Shown here one piece after another: positions 8,789 through 15,833 of a stretch of DNA of 64,000 nucleotides; the first letter of the stretch is position 1, and each line of letters starts with the position of its first letter. The position numbers and the translations under genes are program-made. The stretch is from Rhodobacteraceae bacterium UBA6213 (GTDB taxonomy: Bacteria > Pseudomonadota > Alphaproteobacteria > Rhodobacterales > Rhodobacteraceae): contig DISJ01000009.1 of assembly GCA_002421605.1 (NCBI GenBank), forward strand, positions 187,130 to 251,129. Direction: 5' to 3'. Below the pieces are notes generated by a model, which saw only the letters and a program-made list of their open reading frames with translations, was not told the DNA's origin and searched no databases.

Positions 8789-8878
8789 TTAGCGGCCCTT
8801 GTGGACCGGATCGAGCCTGCGGCGCGGGGTGTAGCCCCCGATGGCAATTGCCATAACCTCTGCTATAATTCGGATCAT
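8789..8878 (-). CDS. Small 29-residue protein with hydrophobic N-terminal helix
   Basis: Reading minus from the ATG at 8878 gives MIRIIAEVMAIAIGGYTP followed by a basic tail RRRLDPVHKGR and a TAA at 8791-8789. A full AGGAGG is present 8 nt upstream, stronger than that of most genes here. The hydrophobic stretch followed by arginines suggests a small membrane-bound peptide. It ends 3 bp from the stop of the HD gene (convergent) and is divergent from the LysR gene. I do not recognise a family. Confidence 0.5.
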   Translation of the reverse strand: MIRIIAEVMAIAIGGYTPRRRLDPVHKGR

Positions 8879-8979
8879 TGCCTGACCCTCCTTTTCTTCG
8901 CCTAACGCGCTATTTTTACGCTAGACATGGCGCGGAAGGCGAGTCAGAAATATTGCGCAATTGATAGCCTGGCTTACAG

Positions 8980-9858
8980 ATGACAGAGATCGACTGGCAC
9001 CGGATGCCCACCCTTGCGGCGCTACGCGCCTTTGAGGCAACCGCGCGATGTGGCGGGTTCAGCGCCGCTGCGCGGCAGTTGAACGTGACCCATGCCGCCG
9101 TTGCGCAGCAGGTGCGTGCGCTTGAAGACGAAATCGGTATGCGGCTTGTCTGGCGCGATGGGCGCGTGCTGCGCCTGACGCCAGAGGGCGAAAAACTGGG
9201 GCAAGCGCTCAACTCTGGCTTCGTTGCGATGCAGGACGGGCTATCAGCGCTGACTGATGAGGTGCGCCAAAAACCGCTGACCGTGACGCTGCCACCCGCC
9301 TTTGCCGCCGAATGGCTGATGCCGCGATTGGCGCGGTTCTGGAAGCGGCACCCCGATATTTCGCTGTCTTTGCTGCCCGACCGACAGGTCGTCGATCTGC
9401 GGCATTCAGGTGCCGCAATGGGCATTAGGTTTGGCGATGGTAATTGGCCGGGTGTGCAGGCGGTTTTCTTGACCCCGGCACCGCAGGTGGTGGTGGGGGC
9501 ACCGGAACTACTGGCAGGGCGCGCGCACCTGACACTGGCGGAAATGGCTGCATTGCCTTGGGTGCGAGAACAGGATTGGCCAGAGCAAATGGATTGGCTT
9601 AAAAGCATCGGCCTGCATCCGGCAAAACTTCGATTTACAGAGTTTCCCAATGAGGAGCTTGCGCTTTCAGCGGTGCGAGAGGGGCTGGGCCTGCATCTGG
9701 AAAGTGCAGCGCTTGTCGAGGAAGATATTGCCTCGGGTCGGCTTGTTCAGATTTGCGAGCTTAGCCACGAAAGCCTTGGCTATTATGCTGTATTTCCACC
9801 GGGGCCAATCAGCACCGCAGCGCAGGCCTTTACCACATGGCTAAAGGCGGAATTGTAG
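8980..9858 (+). CDS. LysR-family transcriptional regulator, GcvA-like
   Basis: A 292-residue LysR regulator. The N-terminal winged HTH is plain (LAALRAFEATARCGGFSAAA, then LNVTHAAVAQQVRALE), followed by a substrate-binding domain. The RFGDGNWPGVQ stretch and LPPAFAAEWLMPRLARF are typical of the GcvA subgroup. The target and inducer are unknown; it shares a divergent intergenic space with the 29-residue ORF, which may be a target. It is convergent with hvrA, separated by a hairpin. Confidence 0.88.
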   Translation: MTEIDWHRMPTLAALRAFEATARCGGFSAAARQLNVTHAAVAQQVRALEDEIGMRLVWRDGRVLRLTPEGEKLGQALNSGFVAMQDGLSALTDEVRQKPLTVTLPPAFAAEWLMPRLARFWKRHPDISLSLLPDRQVVDLRHSGAAMGIRFGDGNWPGVQAVFLTPAPQVVVGAPELLAGRAHLTLAEMAALPWVREQDWPEQMDWLKSIGLHPAKLRFTEFPNEELALSAVREGLGLHLESAALVEEDIASGRLVQICELSHESLGYYAVFPPGPISTAAQAFTTWLKAEL

Positions 9859-9877
9859 GGGCGGCAAAAGCCGCCCC
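9858..9877. terminator. Bidirectional hairpin between LysR gene and hvrA
   Basis: GGGGCGGC (9858-9865) and GCCGCCCC (9870-9877) form a perfect 8-bp stem with loop AAAA. It occupies the 27-bp space between two convergent stop codons, the usual place of a shared terminator. T-runs are weak on both sides. Confidence 0.55.
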
Positions 9878-9885
9878 CGCAATGG

Positions 9886-10206
9886 TCAGATCGCGATATC
9901 GTTCAGGCTTTTGCCAGAAGCAAGCGCAGCGGTTACCCAATGTGGCCTGCGCCCGCGCCCGCTCCAGGTTTCGGAGGCATTGGCAGGATTGGCATATTTC
10001 GGCTTGGCGGGTTTGCGTTTACGAATACCGCTCAGAGCTGTCAGTTCGGCCAAGGAGTAGCCCAGCTTGCGAGCGGATTCCTCCAACGCAGTCAGCGCCT
10101 GTTTTTTCTTGCGATCTTCGAAATCTGCGATTGCGCGTTCGACTTTTGCGCGCAGATCCTTGAGCTCTTTCAGATCAAGGTGATCAAGCTCCATGTTCAT
10201 CGGCAT
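9886..10206 (-). CDS. hvrA: H-NS family nucleoid protein, HvrA-like
   Basis: A 106-residue H-NS-like protein. Residues about 10-50 are a charged helical/coiled-coil oligomerisation region (LKELKDLRAKVERAIADF). The C-terminus holds the DNA-binding core KYANPANASETWSGRGRRP, the proteobacterial H-NS signature. In Rhodobacter capsulatus the HvrA gene next to regA encodes a trans-acting low-light regulator of photosynthesis genes, and the position here supports that name. The start at 10206 has AGGA 10 nt upstream. It is separated from regA by a 110-bp AT-rich spacer, so it may have its own promoter. Confidence 0.85.
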   Translation of the reverse strand: MPMNMELDHLDLKELKDLRAKVERAIADFEDRKKKQALTALEESARKLGYSLAELTALSGIRKRKPAKPKYANPANASETWSGRGRRPHWVTAALASGKSLNDIAI

Positions 10207-10241
10207 TCTTGTGTATTCCTGATAATTAGTTCGGGAATCCC

Positions 10242-10269
10242 AATATAAAGCAAATTACAATGAATACAA
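10242..10269 (-). promoter_or_regulatory. Candidate hvrA promoter in AT-rich regA-hvrA spacer
   Basis: On the minus strand TTGTAT (10269-10264) and TATATT (10247-10242) are separated by 16 nt, close to sigma-70 -35 and -10 elements. The predicted leader would be about 30 nt to the ATG at 10206. The spacer is strikingly AT-rich against a GC-rich genome. Hexamer matches alone are weak evidence. Confidence 0.35.
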
Positions 10270-10289
10270 GATAGCCGATAAGGCTATCT
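10269..10289. terminator. 8-bp hairpin downstream of regA
   Basis: AGATAGCC (10269-10276) and GGCTATCT (10282-10289) form a perfect stem with a 5-nt loop, beginning 27 bp past the regA stop. It partly overlaps the candidate hvrA -35 box. It could reduce read-through from regA to hvrA or be a protein-binding palindrome; there is no long T-tract. Confidence 0.4.
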
Positions 10290-10316
10290 ATTAAGCAAAT
10301 CCTCGCCAATAAGTTG

Positions 10317-10871
10317 TTATTTCGGGCTACGTTTAGCCAGAATGCGCTGCAACGTGCGCCGGTGCATGTTGAGCCGACGCGCGGTTTCAGAAACGTTGCG
10401 TTCGCAAAGCTCATAAACCCGTTGAATATGTTCCCAACGCACGCGGTCGGCGCTCATCGGATTTTCGGGTGGCGGGGGCATCGCTTCGCCTCTGGCAAGA
10501 AGCGCGGCGGTAATGTCATTGGCGTCGGCGGGCTTTGAGAGGTAATCGGTGGCGCCCATTTTTACCGCAGCGACTGCCGTGGCAATTGCGCCATAACCGG
10601 TCAACACCACGATCCGCGCATCCGGGCGGGCATCGCGCAGTTGCTCGACAACATCAAGGCCACTGCCGTCTTCCAGGCGAAGGTCGATCACTGCGTACGC
10701 AGGCGCGCTTTGCTGCACAATGGCTTTGCCGGCGGCCACGCTTTCGGCCGCGTGCACGACAAAACCGCGCTTTTCCATCGCCCTGGTCAGCCTGGTCAGA
10801 AAAGTTACATCGTCATCGACAAGCAGAAGCGACCGGTCTGGCCCCAGTTCGGAAAAGTCTTCATCGGCCAT
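10317..10871 (-). CDS. regA: Redox response regulator RegA (PrrA/ActR)
   Basis: RegA is the response regulator of the RegB/RegA global redox system, controlling photosynthesis, respiration, carbon and nitrogen fixation genes. The 184-residue protein has a receiver domain with phosphoacceptor Asp63 (VIDLRLEDGSG), a short proline linker (MPPPPENP), and a Fis-like HTH that is almost invariant in this family (DRVRWEHIQRVYELC, RNVSETARRLNMHRRTLQRIL). It lies between senC and hvrA on the minus strand, opposite regB, the layout known from Rhodobacter. No photosynthesis genes are in this window. Confidence 0.97.
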   Translation of the reverse strand: MADEDFSELGPDRSLLLVDDDVTFLTRLTRAMEKRGFVVHAAESVAAGKAIVQQSAPAYAVIDLRLEDGSGLDVVEQLRDARPDARIVVLTGYGAIATAVAAVKMGATDYLSKPADANDITAALLARGEAMPPPPENPMSADRVRWEHIQRVYELCERNVSETARRLNMHRRTLQRILAKRSPK

Positions 10872-10952
10872 TATAAACCGCCCTCACGAGTTGCACTTCG
10901 CACGGTTCTAGGCGGTTGTGTCGCAGAGGTCAAACTGCCTGTTTCAGTGGCC

Positions 10953-11603
10953 CTATTGCGTCGCCTTCCATGCATCGACAAAGCACGCGACACGATCGGC
11001 CATTTCCTCGGGCGAGTCGTCGCGGTTGAAGTACTCCTGAAAACCGGTCTCTCCGGGGAATGTCAGGTACGTCTGCGTGGAGTGGTCGATCAGAAAATAT
11101 GGGTCGTTTTCGGGATCTTTCAGTTTGAAATAGGTCCGATACGCGTTGCTTGCGGCGCGAAGCTGGGCTTCGGTGCCGGTCAGGCCCAACATGCGCGGAT
11201 GCATCACGTCAGTGAAATCGGCCAACGAGGCGGGCGTGTCGCGGATATAGTCGACCGAGATGAAAATCGGCGTCACGTCGTAGCCCCGTTCGTCGAGCTG
11301 ATAGACGGCTTCGGCGTTGCGCGCATTATCAAGCGGGCAGACATCGGGGCAGAAGGTGTAGCCAAAGTAGATCAGCGACGGTTTGGTGATCGCCTCTTTG
11401 TCGGTGACGGTCGCGCCGGTTTCGTCAACCAGCGTAAAGGGCCCGCCGATCGCTTCGATGCCGCCCGCGATCTCGCCTTGACGGCACTGCGCGAAAATAT
11501 CGTCACTTGCAGGCGCACGCTGCGTGGCCCACCACGTCGCCCCAAGCGCCACTGCGGCTATCGTCACCGCTCCTACCGCATAGCTGCGCGTTGAAATCGA
11601 CAT
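10953..11603 (-). CDS. senC: SCO1/SenC/PrrC copper chaperone
   Basis: A 216-residue SCO-family protein anchored by an N-terminal membrane helix (residues about 8-27) with a periplasmic thioredoxin fold. The copper-binding CPDVC motif has Cys85 and Cys89, and the third ligand His174 lies in FLIDHST. SCO proteins deliver copper to the CuA/CuB sites of cytochrome oxidases; in Rhodobacter PrrC/SenC is also tied to the RegB redox signal. The ATG at 11603 is preceded by AGGAG at 6 nt. It is cotranscribed in direction with regA (81-bp gap) and divergent from regB. Confidence 0.95.
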   Translation of the reverse strand: MSISTRSYAVGAVTIAAVALGATWWATQRAPASDDIFAQCRQGEIAGGIEAIGGPFTLVDETGATVTDKEAITKPSLIYFGYTFCPDVCPLDNARNAEAVYQLDERGYDVTPIFISVDYIRDTPASLADFTDVMHPRMLGLTGTEAQLRAASNAYRTYFKLKDPENDPYFLIDHSTQTYLTFPGETGFQEYFNRDDSPEEMADRVACFVDAWKATQ

Positions 11604-11692
11604 TTCGCACTCCTGTTTTGCTTGCGCATTGATCCTCTAACGGCGAGTCTTTATCAACTATCTGCACGCGAATGTGAGCAGGGAAAACAGAA

Positions 11693-13072
11693 ATGACCGC
11701 AACCGTTCACTCTTCGCGCGAATCCCATAGCGAATGGGTACGCCTGCGAACATTGGTAAATCTGCGCTGGATCGCAGTTACCGGACAAATCGTCGCAATC
11801 GGCGTGGCGTGGTGGTTCTTTGACATCAACTTCGATCTGCCGCTTTGCCTGCTGATCATCGGCGCCACGGTTGTGGCAAACTTGCTTGGAATGCTGCAAT
11901 TTCCCGAGAACCGTCGGCTGAGCGAAGTCGAAGCGATGCTGACGCTGGTGTTTGACACGGCGCAGCTTGCGCTGCTGCTGGCGGTTACCGGTGGGTTGGA
12001 TAACCCATTTGTGCCGTTGATCCTTGCGCCAACCACGATTGCCGCGACCGCGCTGCACACCCGGCCTACGATTATCGTTGGCGGGGTGACGATTGTGCTG
12101 GTTTCGCTGCTGGCAATATTCAACGAACCGCTGGTGCTGCGCGATGGAACCACGATCGCCGTGCCGCAAATCTATGAATTCGGGCTTTGGCTGGCGATTG
12201 TCATCAGTATTTTCTTTCTGGGCGTTTACGCGCGCCTCGTTTCTTCGGAAATCCACTCGATGGGCGATGCACTGTTTGCCACACAGCTAGCCCTTTCTCG
12301 CGAGCAGAAGCTGACCGATCTTGGCGGCGTCGTGGCTGCTGCGGCGCACGAGTTGGGCACACCGCTGGCAACCATCAAGCTGGTCAGCTCGGAGCTTGCG
12401 GACGAGTTGGACGAGCGTCCCGAATTGCGCGAGGATGCGCTGCTGATCCGCGATCAGGCCGACCGTTGCCGCGATATCCTTCGCAGCATGGGGCGTGCGG
12501 GCAAGGAAGACAAACATCTGCGCGGCGCGCCCTTGCTGGCCGTGCTGCGCGAAGCGGCAGAGCCGCATGTGGACCGCGGCAAGACGATTCTTTTCGATGC
12601 CTCGCCCGGGCCGGGTGGCAGCGAAAGGCAGCCTTCGGTGCTACGATTCCCCGAGGTTATCCATGCGCTGCGCAATCTGGTGCAGAACGCCGTCGATTTT
12701 GCCTATGCGACGGTCTGGGTCGAGGCCGAGTGGGGCGCTGACTCCGTCACGGTGCGCGTTATCGACGATGGCCCCGGCTATCCGCCAAGCGTATTGGGCC
12801 GAATCGGTGATCCGTTCCTGAGTTCGCGCAAATCCGAGGCCGATCGCATCACGCGCCCGGAATATGAGGGCATGGGTTTGGGGCTATTCATCGCAAAAAC
12901 GCTACTGGAACGCACCGGCGCGACCATCAGCTTTGCCAACGGCACCGCCCCGATGCTGCCCGATTCCGAGCATCCGGCCCGTTCAGGCGCGGTGGTCGAG
13001 GTGATCTGGCCCGTGGCCCGAATTCTTGCCCCCGAGGGCGCGCTTGGCGAAAATCAACCGCTGGCGCGCTGA
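11693..13072 (+). CDS. regB: Redox sensor histidine kinase RegB (PrrB/ActS)
   Basis: A 459-residue membrane histidine kinase. Six hydrophobic segments occupy residues 20-180. The quinone-binding motif GGLDNPF is at 100-106. The H-box HELGTPLATIKL has phosphoacceptor His219. The redox-active cysteine of RegB is kept at Cys259 (DQADRCRDILR). N and G boxes (NLVQNAVDFA, DDGPGYP, GMGLGLFIAKTLLERTGA) complete the kinase. It phosphorylates RegA under reducing conditions. It is divergent from senC over an 89-bp spacer that must hold both promoters. Confidence 0.97.
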   Translation: MTATVHSSRESHSEWVRLRTLVNLRWIAVTGQIVAIGVAWWFFDINFDLPLCLLIIGATVVANLLGMLQFPENRRLSEVEAMLTLVFDTAQLALLLAVTGGLDNPFVPLILAPTTIAATALHTRPTIIVGGVTIVLVSLLAIFNEPLVLRDGTTIAVPQIYEFGLWLAIVISIFFLGVYARLVSSEIHSMGDALFATQLALSREQKLTDLGGVVAAAAHELGTPLATIKLVSSELADELDERPELREDALLIRDQADRCRDILRSMGRAGKEDKHLRGAPLLAVLREAAEPHVDRGKTILFDASPGPGGSERQPSVLRFPEVIHALRNLVQNAVDFAYATVWVEAEWGADSVTVRVIDDGPGYPPSVLGRIGDPFLSSRKSEADRITRPEYEGMGLGLFIAKTLLERTGATISFANGTAPMLPDSEHPARSGAVVEVIWPVARILAPEGALGENQPLAR

Positions 13073-13154
13073 GCCAAGCCCGAGGTTATGCTTAATACCG
13101 CGTTAATCAATTCGGCCCATGCTTACTTAGGCAAGGCGATGAGGCGGTTTGGAC

Positions 13155-14771
13155 ATGGCGGATGGCTGGATGCTGGCGTTAATCATTGCAATGACCTCGG
13201 TGGGGTCTGCCTGGATAGCACTCATGCTGCTTTCGCTGCGCTACAATTGTGCGTCGGTTTCCCCAATTGCGACGCTTTCAGAACCGGCGCTGGAACCGGT
13301 TGTGTTTTTGTTCGACAATGAATTTCTGGTCGATGCTACGCAGCCGGCGCGCGCGTTGCTTGAGGCAGTACCGGTGGGCGATAGCGAGTGGGCGCGGCTT
13401 TCTGCATTTCTGGCCCCGAGGTTTGATAATTTCGCGGCGTCGTTGCGCGAGCTTGCCGAACGAAGCCGGATCGAGATTGAATCGCGGCCCCGCAACAAGG
13501 GCGAGGCACCGTTGCGCCTGATCGCAGAGGATGTTGGCGGGCTTGCGCGCCTGACCCTGATCGACCCCGAGGCCGAGGGCCGTGGCGTGTTGGTGGACGG
13601 GCTAAGCCAACGCGCGCTTGAGGACGAAGTGGAGCAGATGCGCAGTTTGGCCGACCACGCCCCGGTGCTCGCCTGGCGCGAAAACGCGGCGGGAGAGGTT
13701 ATCTGGGCAAACCGCGCCTATATTCTGCGCGTCAACGCGCCCGAGGCGGACGAAGCTGCGCTGTTCTGGCCGCTGCCACGGTTGTTCGAGCAGGTCACGA
13801 CAGGGACCACGCTGCGCCGCTGCTTGGGCGCAGATGGCGACACGCCCGCATGGTTCGATGTGCAAACCCATGCGCTGGAAGACGGGGTTCAAGGTTTTGC
13901 GGTCTGCGCCAACGCCACCGTGCGGGCCGAGCGTGCGCTGCGCGAATTCGTGCAAACGCTGACCAAAACCTTCGCCGATCTGCCGATCGGCATGGCAATC
14001 TTTGACCGGCAGCGACAGTTGCAGCTGTTCAATCCCGCGCTGATGGACCTGACACAGCTGGGTGGAGAGTTTCTTTCGGCGCGGCCTTCGCTCTACTCTG
14101 TTCTGGACCGGTTGCGCGAAGCACGGATGATGCCAGAGCCGAAGGATTATCGAAGCTGGCGCCAGCAGATGAGCGCGCTTGAGCAGGCTGCGGCGGCCGG
14201 GCACCATGTAGAAACCTGGTCATTGCCGGGCGGGCAGACCTACCGCGTTACTGGTCGGCCGCACCCGGACGGGGCCGTGGCGTTCTTGTTCGAAGACATC
14301 ACCGCAGAGGTATCGCTGACGCGCCGCTTTCGGGCAGAGTTGGAACTGGGTCAATCAGTGCTTGATGCGATGGGCGAAGCGGTGGCGGTGTTTTTGCCTT
14401 CGGGCGAGCTTGCCACCACAAATTCCGCCTATGCAGAGCTTTGGGGGGTTGATCCGGCGGCCACGCTTGGCCGTGCGACATTGAGCGATTCGCTACAGTT
14501 GTGGCACCGCCAGGCGCACCCGAGCCCTGTGTGGGCTGAATTGCGCACGGTCGCGACCGGCATGGCCGAGCGCGCTGGCTGGTCAGGCGAGGTGACGTTG
14601 GCAAATGGGCAGCGCCTTGGTTGCCGCTTTGTGCCGCTGCCCGCTGGAGCGACGCTGGCAGGCTTTACCCCGTTGAACGCATCAAAAAGTATCCGCAAGA
14701 CCGCGCCTTCGCTGGCGGACGCCGCGCGTCGGCGCGACGCTGAACTGGCGCTACTGGCGCGCGGGGTCTGA
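13155..14771 (+). CDS. PAS-domain protein with N-terminal membrane anchor, no kinase core
   Basis: A 538-residue protein with one N-terminal transmembrane helix (GWMLALIIAMTSVGSAWIALML) and then PAS-like segments near residues 155-250, 265-380 (FADLPIGMAIFDRQRQLQLFNPAL) and 385-500 (VLDAMGEAVAVFLPSGELATTN). It resembles alphaproteobacterial PAS sensor kinases, but no H-box or HATPase region follows; it ends with RRRDAELALLARGV. It may be a signalling adaptor, as with other kinase-less PAS proteins. The ATG at 13155 is preferred over an in-frame TTG at 13149. It lies 82 bp after regB and in front of the tsaE operon. Confidence 0.75.
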   Translation: MADGWMLALIIAMTSVGSAWIALMLLSLRYNCASVSPIATLSEPALEPVVFLFDNEFLVDATQPARALLEAVPVGDSEWARLSAFLAPRFDNFAASLRELAERSRIEIESRPRNKGEAPLRLIAEDVGGLARLTLIDPEAEGRGVLVDGLSQRALEDEVEQMRSLADHAPVLAWRENAAGEVIWANRAYILRVNAPEADEAALFWPLPRLFEQVTTGTTLRRCLGADGDTPAWFDVQTHALEDGVQGFAVCANATVRAERALREFVQTLTKTFADLPIGMAIFDRQRQLQLFNPALMDLTQLGGEFLSARPSLYSVLDRLREARMMPEPKDYRSWRQQMSALEQAAAAGHHVETWSLPGGQTYRVTGRPHPDGAVAFLFEDITAEVSLTRRFRAELELGQSVLDAMGEAVAVFLPSGELATTNSAYAELWGVDPAATLGRATLSDSLQLWHRQAHPSPVWAELRTVATGMAERAGWSGEVTLANGQRLGCRFVPLPAGATLAGFTPLNASKSIRKTAPSLADAARRRDAELALLARGV

Positions 14772-14849
14772 CGCCCCTCAGATTGGTTGCACCGAGAGCG
14801 AAATCCGCCATGATCGCCTTGGCGGGGCAACGGCGCAGGAACCGACATC

Positions 14850-15308
14850 ATGAACGCGCACCGCGTTGCGGGCACAGAGGCATCGGAGGCCGCGATTGGC
14901 GCGGCGCTTGCGCAACATCTGCGCCGCTACGGGGCGTGGGCGATGCAATTGCACGCCGCATCGCCTGCCGACTGCGCAGAGGCGTTGCGGCAACTGCAAG
15001 TGCTGGTTGCGGTGGAGCGGTTGGTGCTGCTCGCCCCTGCTGATTTGGCGCTGCCCGGTGAATTTGCGCCGTTGCGTGCAGTGCGCTTTGCGCCCGGGCC
15101 CGACATTGGGCCGGGGGTAAGCGAAATTGCCGCCTCGTTTGATTGTCTAACGCACCTTGATGGCGCGATTATCCTCATCTTTCTTGGCCCAAAGGCTACT
15201 CCACTGCCCGAAGGCATCGCGCGGCTGGCCCCCCATGGTGCGGAGTTTACAAAATGGCTTGCCGCAAGCCTTGGCAATGCCACTTGCGGCGGCGGGGCGG
15301 CAGGCTAA
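14850..15308 (+). CDS. Hypothetical protein between PAS protein and tsaE
   Basis: A 152-residue Ala/Leu-rich soluble protein that I do not recognise. AGGA lies 9 nt before the ATG. The frame fills the only space between the PAS gene and tsaE and runs in the operon direction, ending 9 bp before the tsaE ATG; a competing 118-residue minus-strand frame is most likely its shadow. The middle segment SFDCLTHLDGAIILIFLGPKA looks like a folded alpha/beta core. Confidence 0.6.
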   Translation: MNAHRVAGTEASEAAIGAALAQHLRRYGAWAMQLHAASPADCAEALRQLQVLVAVERLVLLAPADLALPGEFAPLRAVRFAPGPDIGPGVSEIAASFDCLTHLDGAIILIFLGPKATPLPEGIARLAPHGAEFTKWLAASLGNATCGGGAAG

Positions 15309-15317
15309 GTTCGGGCA

Positions 15318-15833
15318 ATGACACCGCCCGCCCCCCTTCTACTGCCGCTTGCCGATGCCGAGGCGACCGCCCGGCTTGGCACTACGCTGGCGCCGCTGTT
15401 GCAGGCGGGCGATGTGCTGTTGCTGGAAGGCCCGATTGGGGCCGGAAAAACGCATTTCGCGCGCGCGCTTATCCAGGAACGGCTGCGCGGCGCAGGGCTT
15501 TTGCCCGAAGATGTGCCCTCGCCGAGTTTCACTCTGGTGCAGGTTTACGAGGCGGCGGGTACAGAGATTTGGCATGCCGACCTTTTCCGGCTTGGCAATG
15601 TGGCCGAGGCCGACGAGTTGGGGCTGTCTGACGCCTTTGAAACCGCGATCTGCCTGATCGAATGGCCCGAGCGACTGGGCGAAGAAGCGCCTGCCGATGC
15701 GCTGCGCCTTGCCTTCGCTTATGACGATGAGGCGCGCATCGTGACGCTGTCTGCCAGCGCACCGCGTTGGCAACCGCTGCTGGCCGATCTGTGCCGCGCG
15801 TTTGCCGCGAGCCACGCACGGGGTGCACCATGA
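15318..15833 (+). CDS. tsaE: tRNA threonylcarbamoyladenosine biosynthesis ATPase TsaE
   Basis: TsaE is the P-loop ATPase that works with TsaB and TsaD to place the threonylcarbamoyl group on A37 of ANN-decoding tRNAs. The 171-residue protein has Walker A GPIGAGKT at 38-45, then PSPSFTLVQVYE, HADLFRL and LIEWPERLGE, all family hallmarks. Its stop overlaps the addB start by ATGA. Confidence 0.95.
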   Translation: MTPPAPLLLPLADAEATARLGTTLAPLLQAGDVLLLEGPIGAGKTHFARALIQERLRGAGLLPEDVPSPSFTLVQVYEAAGTEIWHADLFRLGNVAEADELGLSDAFETAICLIEWPERLGEEAPADALRLAFAYDDEARIVTLSASAPRWQPLLADLCRAFAASHARGAP

